NCBI GenBank assembly: GCA_023101885.1
Contig: JALPQD010000004.1
Location: forward strand, 9,267,421 to 9,331,420
DNA from: Typhlomys cinereus
Lineage: Eukaryota > Chordata > Mammalia > Rodentia > Platacanthomyidae
Length of the DNA stretch: 64,000 bases
Direction of reading: 5' to 3'
The notes under the pieces were generated by a model, which saw nothing but the letters and a program-made list of their open reading frames with translations, did not search any database and was not told the origin of the DNA. Shown here piece after piece: positions 33,535 through 46,016 of the stretch (position 1 is the stretch's first letter; each line of letters begins with the position of its first letter). A program made the position numbers and the translations under genes.

Positions 33535-36500
33535 TTTTGTTTGTTTTATTTTTTCTCCCACATTTTATTTTTTTCCTAATCATACAAGCTCAATAGGTAC
33601 CCCTGTCCTCTCCCTCCCTCTTCCCCTCCCCAGTAGTCTTCCCTTGCACTCTCCCCTCTTCCTTTCATACCCTTCACTCCCTCCCCTTCTCTCCGTGCCT
33701 CCCCCTTTCTCCCTCCTATTCCCTGGAGCATCTCTTCGTGTGAATGCCAAACCTCCCTCTGAGTCCTCCACCCTAGTGAAGGTTCAGGACTCGATGGCAT
33801 AGCCCAGAGTCCCTTCTTGGGCTCCCCTTTAGTATGAGAACTCTATTATGACTGTTTAATTCCTTGCCTCTAAAGATCCTACTGCCTGGAGCCTTCTCCT
33901 CTGTGATCCAAGCTAGACTTGGGGGTGGGGGTCACTGACATGTCAACCATTGTGCAGGTCAGGCAAAGTCCAATTCTGGCTGCTGCAGCCCTAAATTTGT
34001 ATGGAGTATCTTGCACATCATTGGTCCTCCCCATCATTAGGCTCTTATAATCTTGCCACCACTCTTCCCCAAAGTTCCCTGAGCTTTAGGATGGGGAGAG
34101 ATTTGACTGGTCTGGTTCCAGGTGATTAATGTAGGGTCTTTGGTGTTCTGAATTATGGTTTGTTGTTGTTTTCAGTTTTGCTTTTCTTGCACCACCCTTG
34201 GCTGCATTCTGATTGGTATTGAAGGTCACCTCCTAACCAAAGTTAAAAGACTATTTAAATGAAGATCTTAATATAAGAGGACATTCAAAGATAGGTGGAA
34301 GAATAGGATAGGACACAACAGTGGGGGGGGGTCAGTGTCCCTTTTGAGGGATGGTTACCATCTATCTGCCAGTTCCCTATACCTTCCCTGATTGGTGAGA
34401 TCAATCCCATTCAGTTAAAAGTGACCAAAAAGGGAAGTGAGAGTGAGCTGCACCAGATAGCTGGCTATTTACATGCAATACTTTATGGTGACCTATTTTC
34501 GCTACTAAAGCGTGATGTCCTGTCTCCTTTTTTGGGGGGGTGCCTCCTTTCCTCTTTCCTCCTGTTTATAATCCTTTGTGATTACAGTAGGTATTACAGA
34601 GATTTACCTTTGAATATATCATTAAGTGGGGTTGGAACTAGGATCCACCTATTAGGGAGTATATACAGTGTCTAAATTTCTGTGTCTGGGATACTTCACT
34701 CGATATATTTTTTTCTAATTTCATCCATTTAGTGGCAAATTTCATTAATTCATCTTTTTTATGGCTGAGTTCCATTGTATAAAGGTACCACATTTTCATT
34801 ATCCATTTGTCAACTGTTGGGCATTTGGGTTGATTCCATGACATTGCTATTGTAAATAGTGCTGCAATGAATATGGTTGTGCTCATGTCACTGTAGTGAA
34901 TTTCTGAATTAGGGGGGATTATTCCCAGTAGTGGTATAGCAGGGTCATATGGCATTTCAGTGTTTAACTTTTTTAGAAATTACTATACTGATTGCCAGAG
35001 CGGTTGTATAAGCTTGCATTCCCACCATCATTGTATCAGAGTTCCCTTCTCTCCACATCCTTTCCAGTATTTGGTGTTGTTTGTATTGTGGATTATTGCC
35101 ATCCTGACCAGGGTGAGATGATATCTCAGGGAAGTTTTGATTTGCATTTCTCTGATGGCTAGGGATGTGGAGCATTTTTAAAGATATTTGTTAGACAATT
35201 CAACTTCGTCCCTGAAAAAGTTTCTTTTGAGTTCCAAGGCCCATTTTTTAATTTATCCATTTTTAATTTATGCCATTTATCTCCTTGACATTTAGTTTTT
35301 TAAGTTCTTCATGTACTCTGGATAATAGAGCTCTATCAGATATATGGTTAGTGAAGATTTTCTCCCATTCTGTGGGTTGCCTTTTTGCTCAGTTTACAAT
35401 CTCTTTAGCTGAACCAAAGCTCTTTAATTTCATATTGGTTGTAGTGACGTGTTATTGGATTTCTGCTTAGGAACTGTTGGCCCAGCCCATCAGCTTGAGG
35501 GAGTTCCCTCCCTTTCAACTAGGGTTTTTATAGTCTCTGGTCTCATATTGAGGTCCTTTATCAATTTGGAATTAATTTTTGTGTATGGTGACAAGTACAG
35601 ATCCAGTTTTAATCTTCTGCATGTGGATATCTAGTTTTGCTAGCATGATTTGTTGAAGATACTCTTCTTTTTCCACTGAATTTTTTGGGCCCCTTTATCA
35701 AAGGGGTGTATTTATCAAAGATCAAATGGCTGTAATTGTATTGGCTTATATCTGGGTATTCAACCCTTATCTCTCGATCTACATGTCTATTTGGAGCAGC
35801 ACCAGGGCTGTTTTTATTACTATGGATTTGTAGTATAGATTAAGGTTTGGTATGGTGATAGCTCCAGCAATGTTTTTGTTACTCAGGATTGTTTTTGTTA
35901 TCCTGGGTCTTTTGTGCTTCCACAGGAATTTTGAGATTGTTTGGTCAATTTCTTTAAAGAATTGCTTTGGGATTTTGATTGGTATAGTTTTGTTTCTGCA
36001 TATTGCTTTTGGTAGGATGACCATTTTTATGATGTTGATTCTGCCGATCCAGGAGCATGGGAGGCCTTTCCAACTTCTGGTGTCTTCTGTAACTTTTTTC
36101 TTTAGAATTTTAAAGTTTTCATTATAAAAGTCTCTCGCTACTTTGCTTAGATTTATTCCAAGGTATTTCATTTTTTTTAGAAGCTATAAGTAAATGGGAT
36201 TGTTTTTCATAGGATTTTTTTGCTTTTTTCATCCTTGGTGTATAGGAAGGGCACTGATTTTTGCACATTTATTTTGTAACCTGCCACTCTGCTGAACTTC
36301 TGTATTAGTTCTAGGAGTTTCCTGGTGGAATTTTTAGGATCTCTCAAGTACACAGTCATGTCATCTGCAAATAGAAATATCTTGACTTCTTCCTTTCTTA
36401 TTTGAATCCCTTTCATCTTCCTCTCTTGTCTTATGGCTCTAGCTAAAACTTCAAATACAATATTGAATACAAGTGGTGAGAGTGGACAGTCTTGTCTAGT

Positions 36501-37370
36501 TCCTGATCAAAGTAGGAATGCTTCAATTTTTTCCCTCATTCAGTATAATCCTTGCTGTTGGCTTGTTGTGTACAGCTTTTATTATGTTGATATAAGTTCC
36601 TTCCATTCCAATTGTCTCTAGGGTTTTGATCATAAAAGGATGTTGGATCTTGTCAAAAGCTTTTTCTGCATCTATCGAGAGTATCGTGGTATCATGTGGT
36701 TTTGGACTTTGGATTGGTTTATATGATGGATTACATTTACTGATTTGACTGTGTTGAACCAACCTTGTGCTTGAAATGAAGCGTACTTGATCACAGTGAA
36801 TGATCTTTTTGATATGTTTTTGAATCTGAGTTGCTAAGATTTTGTTGAAAATCTTTGTATTTGTGTTCACAAAGAGATTGGCCTATAGTTTTCTTTTTTA
36901 AGTGTATCTTCATTAGGTCTTGGGATTGGTATGATATTAGCTTCATAGATATAATTTTGAAGTGTTCCTTCCTTTGCTATTTTATGGAACAGTTTGAGGA
37001 GTATTGGTGTTAGTTATTCCCTAAATGTCTGGTTGAATTCTGTGCTGAATCCATCTGGTCCAGGACATCTTTTCATGGGAAGATTTGAGATTACTCTAAT
37101 AATTTCCTCATTTGTTATAGAACTATTCAAATAATTCAAAACTTTCTGATTCAATTATGTCACTATTTTGTCACTTGTTTTAAGACTATTTAAATAATTA
37201 AATTCATCCTGATTCAATTCTGATAAATTGTACCAACTTAGAAATTCAACCATTTCTTTCTGATTATCAAATTTCATTGAGTGTAATTTTTTTTAAATAT
37301 GACCTTATGATTCTCTGAATTTCCTTGGTACCAGTTGTAATACCTCCATTTTCTTTTTTTAGTAGATTTA
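33535..37370 (-). mobile_element. Large 5'-truncated LINE-1, minus strand (3.8 kb)
   Basis: The longest minus-strand L1 here: 3' UTR with pyrimidine tract at 33535-34637, ORF2 from the stop at 34638-34640 back to about 37370. It stops near the region between endonuclease and RT, where a SINE/GT tract begins. Confidence 0.88.
34638..37370 (-). pseudogene. LINE-1 ORF2, RT and C-terminal part, broken
   Basis: Read on the minus strand: RT 'SIDAEKAFDKIQ' (within 36523-36870), intact catalytic box FADD ('[11 protein letters not shown]', within 36207-36416), '[16 protein letters not shown]' (35779-36171), and the C-terminal 'MPYDPAIPLLGIIPP' to 'YSLIGGS' (34638-34955). Frames change between these blocks. 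Unlike the copy in the ERV, the FADD aspartates are kept, but frameshifts and loss of the endonuclease make it inactive. Confidence 0.87.
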
Positions 37371-37379
37371 TTTTTTTAA

Positions 37380-37411
37380 ATATTTTATTCATTTATTTTG
37401 TGTGTGTGTGT

Positions 37412-37453
<42 letters not shown>

Positions 37454-37665
37454 GTATCAGAGGGCACTGTGTATCCTTTGGAGGACCAAGGGTGACTTTG
37501 GGAATCATCCTGGATTGTGTCTACCTTCTTGCTTCACACTGGGATTTTCGAGACTCCACCCACCAGGGCTGGAAATGCGACCATTGCCATTTCTGCCTGG
37601 CATTTTTATGTGAGACCTGAGGTATGACAAGCATTTTTACCAACTAAGCTCCCTTCCTAGCATGT
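37380..37665 (-). repeat. tRNA-headed SINE, minus strand, with (GT)n tail
   Basis: (GT)n at 37400-37455 is the complement of the SINE's CA tail. The body 'agggcactgtgtatcctttggaggaccaa' and the head complement 'accaactaagctcccttcc' at 37640-37660 follow. Diverged. Confidence 0.7.
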
Positions 37666-37673
37666 CCTTCCTT

Positions 37674-37742
37674 TGTGAGACAGGATCTCACTCTAATCCA
37701 AGATAGCCTGACACTTTCTATGTAATCCAGGCCGAGTTTGAA
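37674..37742 (-). repeat. B1-like SINE fragment, minus strand
   Basis: 'gtgagacaggatctcactctaatccaagatagcc' and 'atgtaatccaggccgagtttgaa' are complements of B1 3' blocks. Confidence 0.55.
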
Positions 37743-37749
37743 TTTTAAA

Positions 37750-37781
37750 TGTGTGTGTGTGTATACATATATATATATATA

Positions 37782-37826
<45 letters not shown>
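37750..37826. repeat. Compound (GT)n(AT)n(GT)n microsatellite
   Basis: GT, then a TATA-type stretch, then a longer GT run. Coding frames through it are artefacts. Confidence 0.95.
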
Positions 37827-37827
<1 letters not shown>

Positions 37828-37939
37828 AGCACAACAACTTGATCTTATACCTAATTACTAGAATTGACACATTCTTTAATACTACTAATGGGATATTTAA
37901 AAATTTGGTTTGATGTTGTATTTATAAGGCAATTCATAT

Positions 37940-38310
37940 TAAGAGGGAGATAGTATTATAAAATCTGTGGAGGGCATGTGTTTATATTTGTGGGGATGCA
38001 TACATGTCTGCATTCATGTGTATGGGATCATATGGAGGGATATATAAACATATGTATATATATGTAAGGGAGCCTGAAATTGACCTTGAGTGTCATCTTC
38101 CATGGCTCTCCACATTTATTGAGGCAGGGTCTCACAACTGAACCCACAGCTCTCTAATCAGTTAGGTTAGAGAACCAATTTGCCCTAGGGTTCTTTGTCT
38201 TTGTCTCTGGAGTTCTGGTGACAGGCATTTGACATCCAAATTCGTATCCTTATATTTACAGGGCAAACTCCTTATCCACTGAAGCATCTTCTCAGTCCAG
38301 GCTTGCTTAT
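37940..38310 (-). repeat. B4-like composite SINE, minus strand
   Basis: A B1-like block 'tgaggcagggtctcacaactgaacc' is followed by a tRNA-head complement 'gcaaactccttatccactgaagcatcttctcagtcc'. The same layout is at 58240-58590. Old copy. Confidence 0.5.
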
Positions 38311-38855
38311 TCACAATAGCATAATTTAGAAATCCATAAAATACATCTGATTGGTTAAAAACAAAGTTTTAAATAGGTATACCTCCCTACACTATGTACA
38401 CAAGCAAGGACATAAAATGTTTTGAATGGAATAATAATGGAAATTAGTTAAGTACTGCCAATATTCTTTGAATTTATAAGATTCATATAAATAAGAACAA
38501 ATGAAAAGAATCTTGGTAAGAAAGAATGAAAATAGGAAGAGAAGTATATAGTAAACATTATTTGTATAACAAAATTATTAGTGAAAAAGCAGCCAAATAC
38601 TAACAACTGTAAGTCAACTTATATACAATTGAAACACTTAGTAAAACCTAAAGTCAATCAAATAGAAATTAAAATAAAATGGAATTTTTCAACAGAGCAA
38701 CTTTAACTTGGAAGGTGCTGTTTCATTGCTTAGTATTTGTGTTGAAGTTTAACAACATATTCAGGTTTACTGATCCTCAGTTTTCCTAGTAGATATGTAT
38801 GAACAAAGACACCATAATAGTTATCATCTGTTATATCAAAGTGAAATAAAACTGA
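38311..38855. other. No gene or repeat recognised
   Basis: AT-rich DNA. Confidence 0.5.
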
Positions 38856-38857
38856 GC

Positions 38858-38985
38858 ATGATGGCATGTGTCTGTGGCCATAGAGTCTTTAAAAGCCAAG
38901 AGATGAGACTCACTGGAACTTGTGAATATAAGGACAGCCTCAGAAAAGTAAAGATCCAGTTACAAAAAAAAAGGAAAAAATGTGT
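38858..38985 (+). repeat. B1-like SINE, plus strand, degraded
   Basis: 'gagcatgatggcatgtgtctgtggcc', 'gaacttgtgaatataaggacagcc' and an A-rich end are a diverged B1 pattern. Confidence 0.5.
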
Positions 38986-40579
38986 GTGTGATATGTGACA
39001 AACAGTTTTTAAATTTATTTGTTAAAGTTTTCATGTACAAGCAAAATGAACTTTTTTTCACCTTCTGTCCTCTTACTTACTCATCTCACTTTCCTCACCC
39101 AGTTTCCCTTCCGTTGTCTCCTTCTCCCTACTTGTGAGATCCACTGCTTTCGACTTAGGATGCCTGCATTGGTATGTGCATGGGTATTCTCTGGGTTTCA
39201 CCAGTGGACTCATTGTTGAATAAATATTTTCCTCCTCTCATAACTTACACTAGACCCATTTAGTCTCTCAGGATAGCACTATATATTTTGAGAATGTCTC
39301 TTCTAGGTAGTGAGATTTTTGATAGGTCAGTTGTTGATGTCTATAGGAATGAGGTATGAATGTATTGAGTTCTTGAGTGTGGCAGTCCTGAGACTTCTGT
39401 CTAGGGGTATTTCTTTCTGTCTTCAGGCTCCTATGTTCTGATCACTCTCTCTTCTGCAAAGTTCTCTGAGCCATGGGGTGGGGGATGATTTAAAAGTTCT
39501 GTTTCATGCGTGGTTCTCTGTATTGCATCTCCTGTACTGTAGAAAAACAATACTTGGTTGAATGATGAGTGCTCCTTTGATCCAAGGGTATAAAGATCTA
39601 AATGTATAAGTGTTTATATGGTAACTTATTATCAAGCATTTGCAGTTATCACTAAGATGTTTATTCCCATCTAGGATCCATGGTCTCCCATCTCTTAAGT
39701 ATTTGGCTTTGTTTACCATTCCTGGCTTGCATTTCCTACTCTGAAACAATCCTTAATGCCCAATTAGTTCTAGCTTTCTCCCTTTTCTTTCTTAAGTGTC
39801 TGCAGTCTTACAGTGAGGTCTTTGATCCATTTCAAGTTAATTTTTGCACAGAGTGACAGATATGGGTCTAACTTCATTTTCCCAAATGTAGAGATCTAAT
39901 GCTCCCAGTCCCATTTGTTGAAGGTGCTGTCCTTTCATAATGTGCGTTTTTTTTTTTTTTTGCATCTTTGTCAAATATCTGATGGTTATAAGTGCATGGT
40001 TATGTCTGGTTCCTAAATTCTAATACATTGATTCCTGTGTCTGCTTTTGTGACAATACTACATTGTTTTTATCACTACAGCTTAGTAGTATGAAATCAGG
40101 TATGGTTATTCCTCCAGTGGTAATTTTATTACTCAGAATGGCTTTGGATATTCATAGCATTTTGAACATGTTTATGGATTTTAACTTTTTTTCTATTTCT
40201 ATAAAGAATCATATTGTGATTATTACACTGAATTTTGTATTGCCTTTAATAGTATGGTCATTTTCACAATGTTGATCATTCTGATCCCTTTTCACCATCT
40301 GGTATCTTCTTGATTTTTTTCATTGTTTTAATGTTTTCATTGTGTAAGTTATTTGCATTATTGTTTAGGTTTATTCCGAGATATTTCACTTTTTTGAGCT
40401 ATGGTAAGTAGAATTGTTTCTCAAATTTCTTTCTTTCTTTGTTTGTCCTTGGAAGGCCAAACAAATTTTTCAATTTTTTTAAACTCTCCACTCTACTCAA
40501 CATATTTACTAGTTCTAGAAGTTTTCTGGTGGACCCTTTAGAGTCTCTTAGGCATAGAATCACGTCATCTCTAAATAGA

Positions 40580-41046
40580 GATACAAACTCAATAGGTATC
40601 CCCTTTTTCTTCCTCCCCTCTCCCTTTCCCTGTTGTCTCCTATTTCACTCCCCCCTCCCTCTCATCCCTTTTCCTTCCCTCCTCCTCTCTTGGGGCTTCC
40701 TGCTTTCTCCTTGCCATCCTCCAGAGCATCTGTTTTTGTGGGCACTGAATTTCCCTCTGAGTTGTCTACACTAGCGAGGGTTCAGGACTCAGTGAAATAG
40801 CTCGGGGCCCCTTCTTGGGCTGCCAGCTAGTATGGGAAGTCTCTTATGACTGTTTAACCCCTTGCCTCTAAGTATCCTACTGCCTGAAGCCTTCTCCAGG
40901 TTGCTCCCTGTTAGACTTTAGGAGTTTGTTGACAAGTCAGCCTTTGTGTAGGTCAGGCAAGGTCCAATCACATTGTGGCTATATCCTGGCTGTTGCAGCC
41001 CGGACTTGTGTGGAGGGAGTATCTTGCATATCTTTGGTCCTCCCCT
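40580..41046 (-). mobile_element. LINE-1 3' UTR nested in older LINE-1, minus strand
   Basis: Starts 'acaaactcaataggtatcccc', pyrimidine tract, then 3' UTR text like 6790-7110. Breaks the host ORF2 between 'catctctaaatagagat' and 'atctctcttgtcttatt', which are adjacent in the copy at 36360-36440. Confidence 0.75.
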
Positions 41047-41194
41047 TTTATCTCTCTTGTCTTATTACTTTAACTAAAACTTCAAGTGCAGAATTAAACA
41101 GGAATGGTGCAAGTGGATAGCTTTATCTGTTTCCTGATTTGAGTGAGAATCTTTAAAGTTTTTTTTTTTTTTTTCTGTTTAGGATTATACTTGC

Positions 41195-41578
41195 TATAGG
41201 CTTTGTACTGGTTACTTCTCTCCATTGCTGTGAGACACTACTCAAATTTAAGCAACTTGAAGGAGCAACAGATTCATTCAGCTTACAGTTCTAGAGTGGA
41301 GATATAGTTTTTCAAGGTAGAAAAAGCATGGCTGGATGGCAGAAGCAGAAGACAGCCTAAGACGCATCCATCATGGAGGCTGAAAGGTATAAAGCTAACC
41401 ACTGCAAGGCCATCTCTTCTGGATGTAGGGTGGAGATAATCAACCTCAAGACCCACCCCATGTGACTGCTTTCCTCCTGGAGGCTCTACCTCTTAAAGAT
41501 CAAACAACTAAAGATTCAAACACATGAGCCTGTGGGGGACAACTCACTTTCAAACCATGACAGGCCTGTTGTAGGGAA
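41195..41578 (+). repeat. Dispersed repeat (family not named), nested in LINE-1
   Basis: 'ctctccattgctgtgagacac' to 'caaacacatgagcctgtggggg...caaaccatgacagg'. I recognise the text as a dispersed rodent repeat but cannot name the family with certainty. Related sequence lies at 59235-59440 and 62478-62775. Confidence 0.5.
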
Positions 41579-42480
41579 TCTTTATTGTGTTGATATAATT
41601 ACCTTCTACCTTTATAGACTCTAGGGATTCTAACGTGAAGGTATGCTGAATTGTATGCAATGCTTTTTCTGTGTTTATTGATAGGAGTATGTGGTTTTTA
41701 AATTTGTATTGGTCTATATGATGAATTACATTTATTGATTTACATATAGTGAACCATCCTTGTGTTTCTGGGATAAACCTGACTTGGTCTTTGTGGATGA
41801 GCTTTTTGAAATGATTTTTTTATTCTGTTTTCAAGTATTTTATTGAGAATTTTCACATCTGTTGAGATTAGGATAATATTGGCTTCACAGAAAGAATTTG
41901 GAAATAGTCCTTTCTTTTGTATTTTGTGAAATAACCTGAAGAGTGGTGACGCTGATTCTCTCTTGAATGTCTGGTTGAATTCTGTACTAATTCCATCCAG
42001 TCCTGTGCTTTTGTGTAGAGAGATTTGTGACTGCTGTTTTAATTTCAATACTTGTTATGGGTCTACTTAATATTCAGTCCATCTTGATTCAACTTTGGTA
42101 GCATGTTTGTGTTTAGCAATGAATTAATTTCTTTTTGATCATCAAGTTTCATGGAGTATAATTTTTTAAGTATGTCCTAATAATTCTCTGAATTTATTCA
42201 GGATCTGTTGTGAGAGTTTCCCTTTCATTTCTGATTCTATTGATTTAGGTTTTCTCTGTTTTTGGCTTTGGTTACTCTAGCTAAAGTTTTGTTACTCTTG
42301 TTTTTTTTTTTTTCTTCAAAAAAAACCCCAGCTCTTTATTCATTGATTCTTTGTTTTGTTTTCTTTGTTTATATTTCATTAATTTTGCCTTTGATGTTTC
42401 TTATTTCTGTTCTTCTATTGTCTTTGAGTGGTTGGTCAATCTTTCTCCAAGGCTTTAAGTTGTATGGCTAATTGTTTACT

Positions 42481-43085
42481 TGTAAAGTTTCTATTTTTTA
42501 TGCAGGCATTAATCACTCTAAACTTTCCTCATGCTTTCATTTGTGACTCACAGTTTATGACATATTCTGTTCCTCTCTCTTTGTCTTAAAATATATAATA
42601 GCAGCAATTCACTCATTCATATGTTCAGTAAGAATTTTGTTTCTCCTGCCAATTAAGAAATGCAATCTTTGAATCTATTCCCCATACTTGATTATCAAAG
42701 AAGAGAAATTATACATACAGATGCTAAGTCTAGTCATATCACATTATAAGTAACAGTATTGTGTTCAAATATGGTCCATTTCTAAAAAACTTCAGTTACT
42801 AATACAGCACTAAGATACCCTTCTGAAGCATTTACTGTGGATGGAGTGAAAATGAAGGGACAATACATACCAGGGTAAAAAAAGACCCTATAAGGGATTT
42901 AAATCAGAAGGAGACATACTCCAACTCCTGCCAACTAGGTAGGTTTTCTCTTGTCTTCACTGGATAGAGCCCCATATGTCTCCAATTTTAAACAAAGCTA
43001 CTCCCAACAGGAGCTCTACCTCATAGGATACTGAGAAATGGCTGGGTTTCAGCATCTTCAGGGCACTTAATAATGTACTCACTCT
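42481..43085. other. No repeat recognised
   Basis: AT-rich DNA. A minus-strand open frame (42957-43250) runs into the possible exon next to it. Confidence 0.4.
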
Positions 43086-43086
43086 G

Positions 43087-43188
43087 ATGGAATCTTGAAC
43101 ACCTGCAGTTATTTCAAAGGAATTTTGATCCAACAATAATTGACACAATTCATCATCTAGAGATGCCAAAAATTCTTTTAAAAACTGT
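43087..43188 (-). CDS. Possible internal exon, 34 codons, minus strand
   Basis: On the minus strand a good acceptor (pyrimidine-rich, branch-like CTATTAAC, then CTGCACAG) precedes 102 bases encoding a reading frame that starts 'FLKEFLASLDDELCQLLLDQ' and ends 'VQDSIR'. A donor GTGAGT follows. The exon is exactly 34 codons in phase 0-0, lies outside recognised repeats, and has an amphipathic, soluble-protein composition. I do not recognise the protein. The frame stays open past the donor to 42957, so the exon could be longer or be part of a pseudogene. No partner exon was found with confidence. It may equally be chance. Confidence 0.2.
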
Positions 43189-43259
43189 GCAGTTGTTAAT
43201 AGACGAAAAAGAAAATGAAAAGAAATCATGGTGACAGACAGTATTTTCACATGGAACTT

Positions 43260-43785
43260 TTTGTAAGAATCATTAAACTGTTAATTTTTTCTGTTTATTC
43301 TTGAGTTTCCATAGTCAAAAAACCTTTGATTCATTTCTTAGCTTATTGTGTGCTTACAATTATCACGACCAAAGGCAATACTTTTTCTTTCAAGGGATTT
43401 GGGCTTTCCGTTACATTTTCATGTCAAATGAGTGATTCTCACTTTAGTAGCATTCATAAGTTGGAGAAACCCCATGATTCTTCCTTCTAACAAAACCACC
43501 ATAAGATTTAAAAATATTTAATGATTTGCAAGCATATGGAAGAATAACATTTGTAGTCTTCATAAACTATGTTACAAGATAAGTGTTTTTCATCCAAATG
43601 AAGGGCTTTGGGAAGAACGGGACAGAAAACATAGTATACTGTGATTCCCTTTGTGAAAATAGAAATACTTAGTATTAAACCTTGAGGGCAAAGAGAATTC
43701 TTGGCATGGGAACCATCAGGAATCAGCTTTTACTGAAAAAAATTAGGGAAGTATTATTATTTTTTAATTGAAAGGTCCACCTTTC
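43260..43785. other. No gene or repeat recognised
   Basis: AT-rich DNA. Confidence 0.5.
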
Positions 43786-43794
43786 AAGGACAAA

Positions 43795-43912
43795 GTTATA
43801 GGCTCCAGCCATATCTTGCCTGGCATTTTTGCATGGGATCTGGAGATTTTAACTCAGGTCCTTTTTCTTGAGAGGCAGAGGCTTTCACCACTGAACCAGT
43901 TCCCCTAGAGAA
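43795..43912 (-). repeat. tRNA-headed SINE fragment, minus strand
   Basis: 'tgcctggcatttttgcatgggatctgg', 'actcaggtcctttttcttgagaggcagaggctttcaccactgaacca' type text is the complement of the SINE head and early body. Confidence 0.6.
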
Positions 43913-45640
43913 AGGTTAGGGAAAGATTGAATACATTTCTCATTAAGGTCAATAAAGAGAGCTAATGCTTTTCCAATCAGATGAATAGAGCATGTGGGAA
44001 TGAATTATGAAGAAATGGCTCTGTTTCAATGACCAAAAGAAAACTTAGCTAGAAAACCTGCTTCAATTGTGTCTTTCTTCTCAATCTACCTAGTAACTTT
44101 ATAATGAGAAGAAATTACCTGTATTAAATAAAATAAGGATGTTTATCGCTGTCACTAAAGTAAACATACTTTAAAAAAGAAGTATGGGTTCTACAGGAAG
44201 TTTTTAACCCCATACCACTATGTAAGTCTGTGCCTGAAGTAAGGCAGCACTGATAATAAGCTCATCTTCAGTGAATACCACCCACCAGAGGGATTCACCT
44301 TCCAGTGAAGAGAGTATTTCTTGGAGAAATAGGGAAACCTCTACTCTTTCTTCTTTGCAAATTTTTCTTGTATAGTAGAAGTGACTCTTCACCAGAGTCA
44401 GATTACAAGAGCAGCTACAAATCAATATCCTTTCTTCTGGTTAAACATCTGAGCATAATTTTTTTTATCTTGCAAAGCTTGTTATTTCATTATTTGTGTT
44501 AATCAGGGTTCAGAATGAGTGGTTACAGGGTGCAGCAGATTCAAAAATAAAGTACCCATTTCCAGATTGGGACTGCTTGCCACAGAAATTCTTGCCAATG
44601 CCATTTTAATTTAGCTCTTCCAAACCTCAAGATTTGGCTTTCTTACTTGGAAATATATATTTGCAGGAACTGTGTTCCCAAGAGATTTTTTTTCTGCACC
44701 TCTAAAAACCAAGCTAAATGCAGAGACATGAAGGAGGCAGCACACAGAGGGCTTAAATGGATCAGTCTTCCAAATGAGCAGAGGGTATTAGACAGCAGAA
44801 CCTTGAAATAACATACTTAAATACCTCTTCCCTTTTTTCTTTTAAAGGCTAGATTGATTGACCTACCAGAAAGCAAAATTGAAGAATGTTGTGGTTTTAC
44901 TTGGGAGGTAGATTCAAAAGCTTTTTGCTGTTTATATGGTATGGCTAATTTTTATTTTATTTTATGACAGAAAAATAGACTTAGCAAAAACTCAGTCCAA
45001 CTTTTCAAATGAGTACTCGTGAAGTATTATAAGTTGATCTTTAGTTTTCTGGCTTCAGAAGAAAATACCATATCCATTTTGAAATGGGGCAAAGTTGAAC
45101 TTTCTGGGTGGCTTGACATAGCTATAAAGTAAAGATTGTACGCATAGCAGCCAAGACCAAGATTACCTACCCCCCCACTGTTTTTCAAGAGTGGCCCTTG
45201 ATTGCAAACCTGCTATTACAGCTTTCTGGGACCCTTAACTCTTTCAAAGTAGTTTTATTCTTCCCTGTCTTTCTAATTTACTCAACTTTTCATGATGAAT
45301 CTTGATGAACCATCTCAGACTGGTGAATTTTGTAGATTAGACACATCACTCATATTCATAGTGAGAGAGTAATGTTAATGGTCTTTAATTGTTAAATTAA
45401 AATCTTATTCTTGTGAGAGTCTGATTTAGATTTTGGAGCAAAAAGAGTGCATGGGTTCAGAGCATAGGGTTTGCTGCCTGATTTTTGAAATATTCTGGTC
45501 AGTTTGTTTAGTTTGCTTATCTGAAGAGGCGTTGAAAGTCAAGGCTACCTCAGCAAGTTATGAGGATGGAGTCTATCTGGTATGTAAAGTGCCTCTAACT
45601 ATGCAGAGTGTGTATGTATGAGACAGCAAATGTTAGCTAC
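43913..45640. other. No gene or repeat recognised
   Basis: 1.7 kb without a nameable repeat. A minus-strand frame at 44204-44425 is discussed among rejected items. Confidence 0.4.
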
Positions 45641-45644
45641 TAGA

Positions 45645-46016
45645 AACTGTGACAGTTAATGTTGATTGGTAGCTTGAACATGTTTTATAGTTACCTAGGA
45701 GACAAACTTCTGAGCCTATATGTGATGGGGTTTCAAGATTGGGCTGATGAAATGGGAATCCACACCATAAATGTGTGGCACCATTTTATGGACTGGGATG
45801 CCAGACTGACTAAAAAGAAGAAAGGGAATTGAGTGGTCATATTTATCTCTCTGCTTCCTGACTGCAGATACAGTGCAGTCAGATACTAGTTCCTGCTGCC
45901 ATGACTCTCCTATTATGATGGACTATACATTAGAACTGTGAGCAGAAATAAACCTTTCTAAAAGCTGATTTTCTCAGATATTTTGCTGTAACTTTGAAAA
46001 AAGAAGCTAATACAGC
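45645..46016 (+). repeat. LTR-like dispersed repeat with AATAAA, plus strand
   Basis: Starts 'tgtgacagttaatgttgattgg' and ends near 'aagctaatacag'. 'gcagaaataaaccttt' supplies a polyadenylation signal near the 3' end. I recognise this as a common rodent dispersed repeat with LTR-like ends, exact family uncertain. Confidence 0.5.

Larger units (their letters stand above)
39005..42480 (-). mobile_element. Old LINE-1, minus strand, interrupted twice
   Basis: 3' UTR at 39005-39790, then ORF2 sequence at 39790-40579, 41047-41190 and 41580-42480. The three ORF2 parts are colinear with 35600-37370, so the intervening pieces (40580-41046 and 41195-41578) are later insertions. Many stops. The clearest remaining frame is 41740-42048, RT finger region text ('TDVKILNKILENRI'). 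Confidence 0.75.

Noticed and set aside
44204..44425. Minus-strand frame with 'VSLFLQEILSSLEGE', faintly like the possible exon at 43087-43188
   Set aside because: A GTGAAT donor exists but no convincing acceptor. The resemblance is short and can be chance. Not enough for a second exon.
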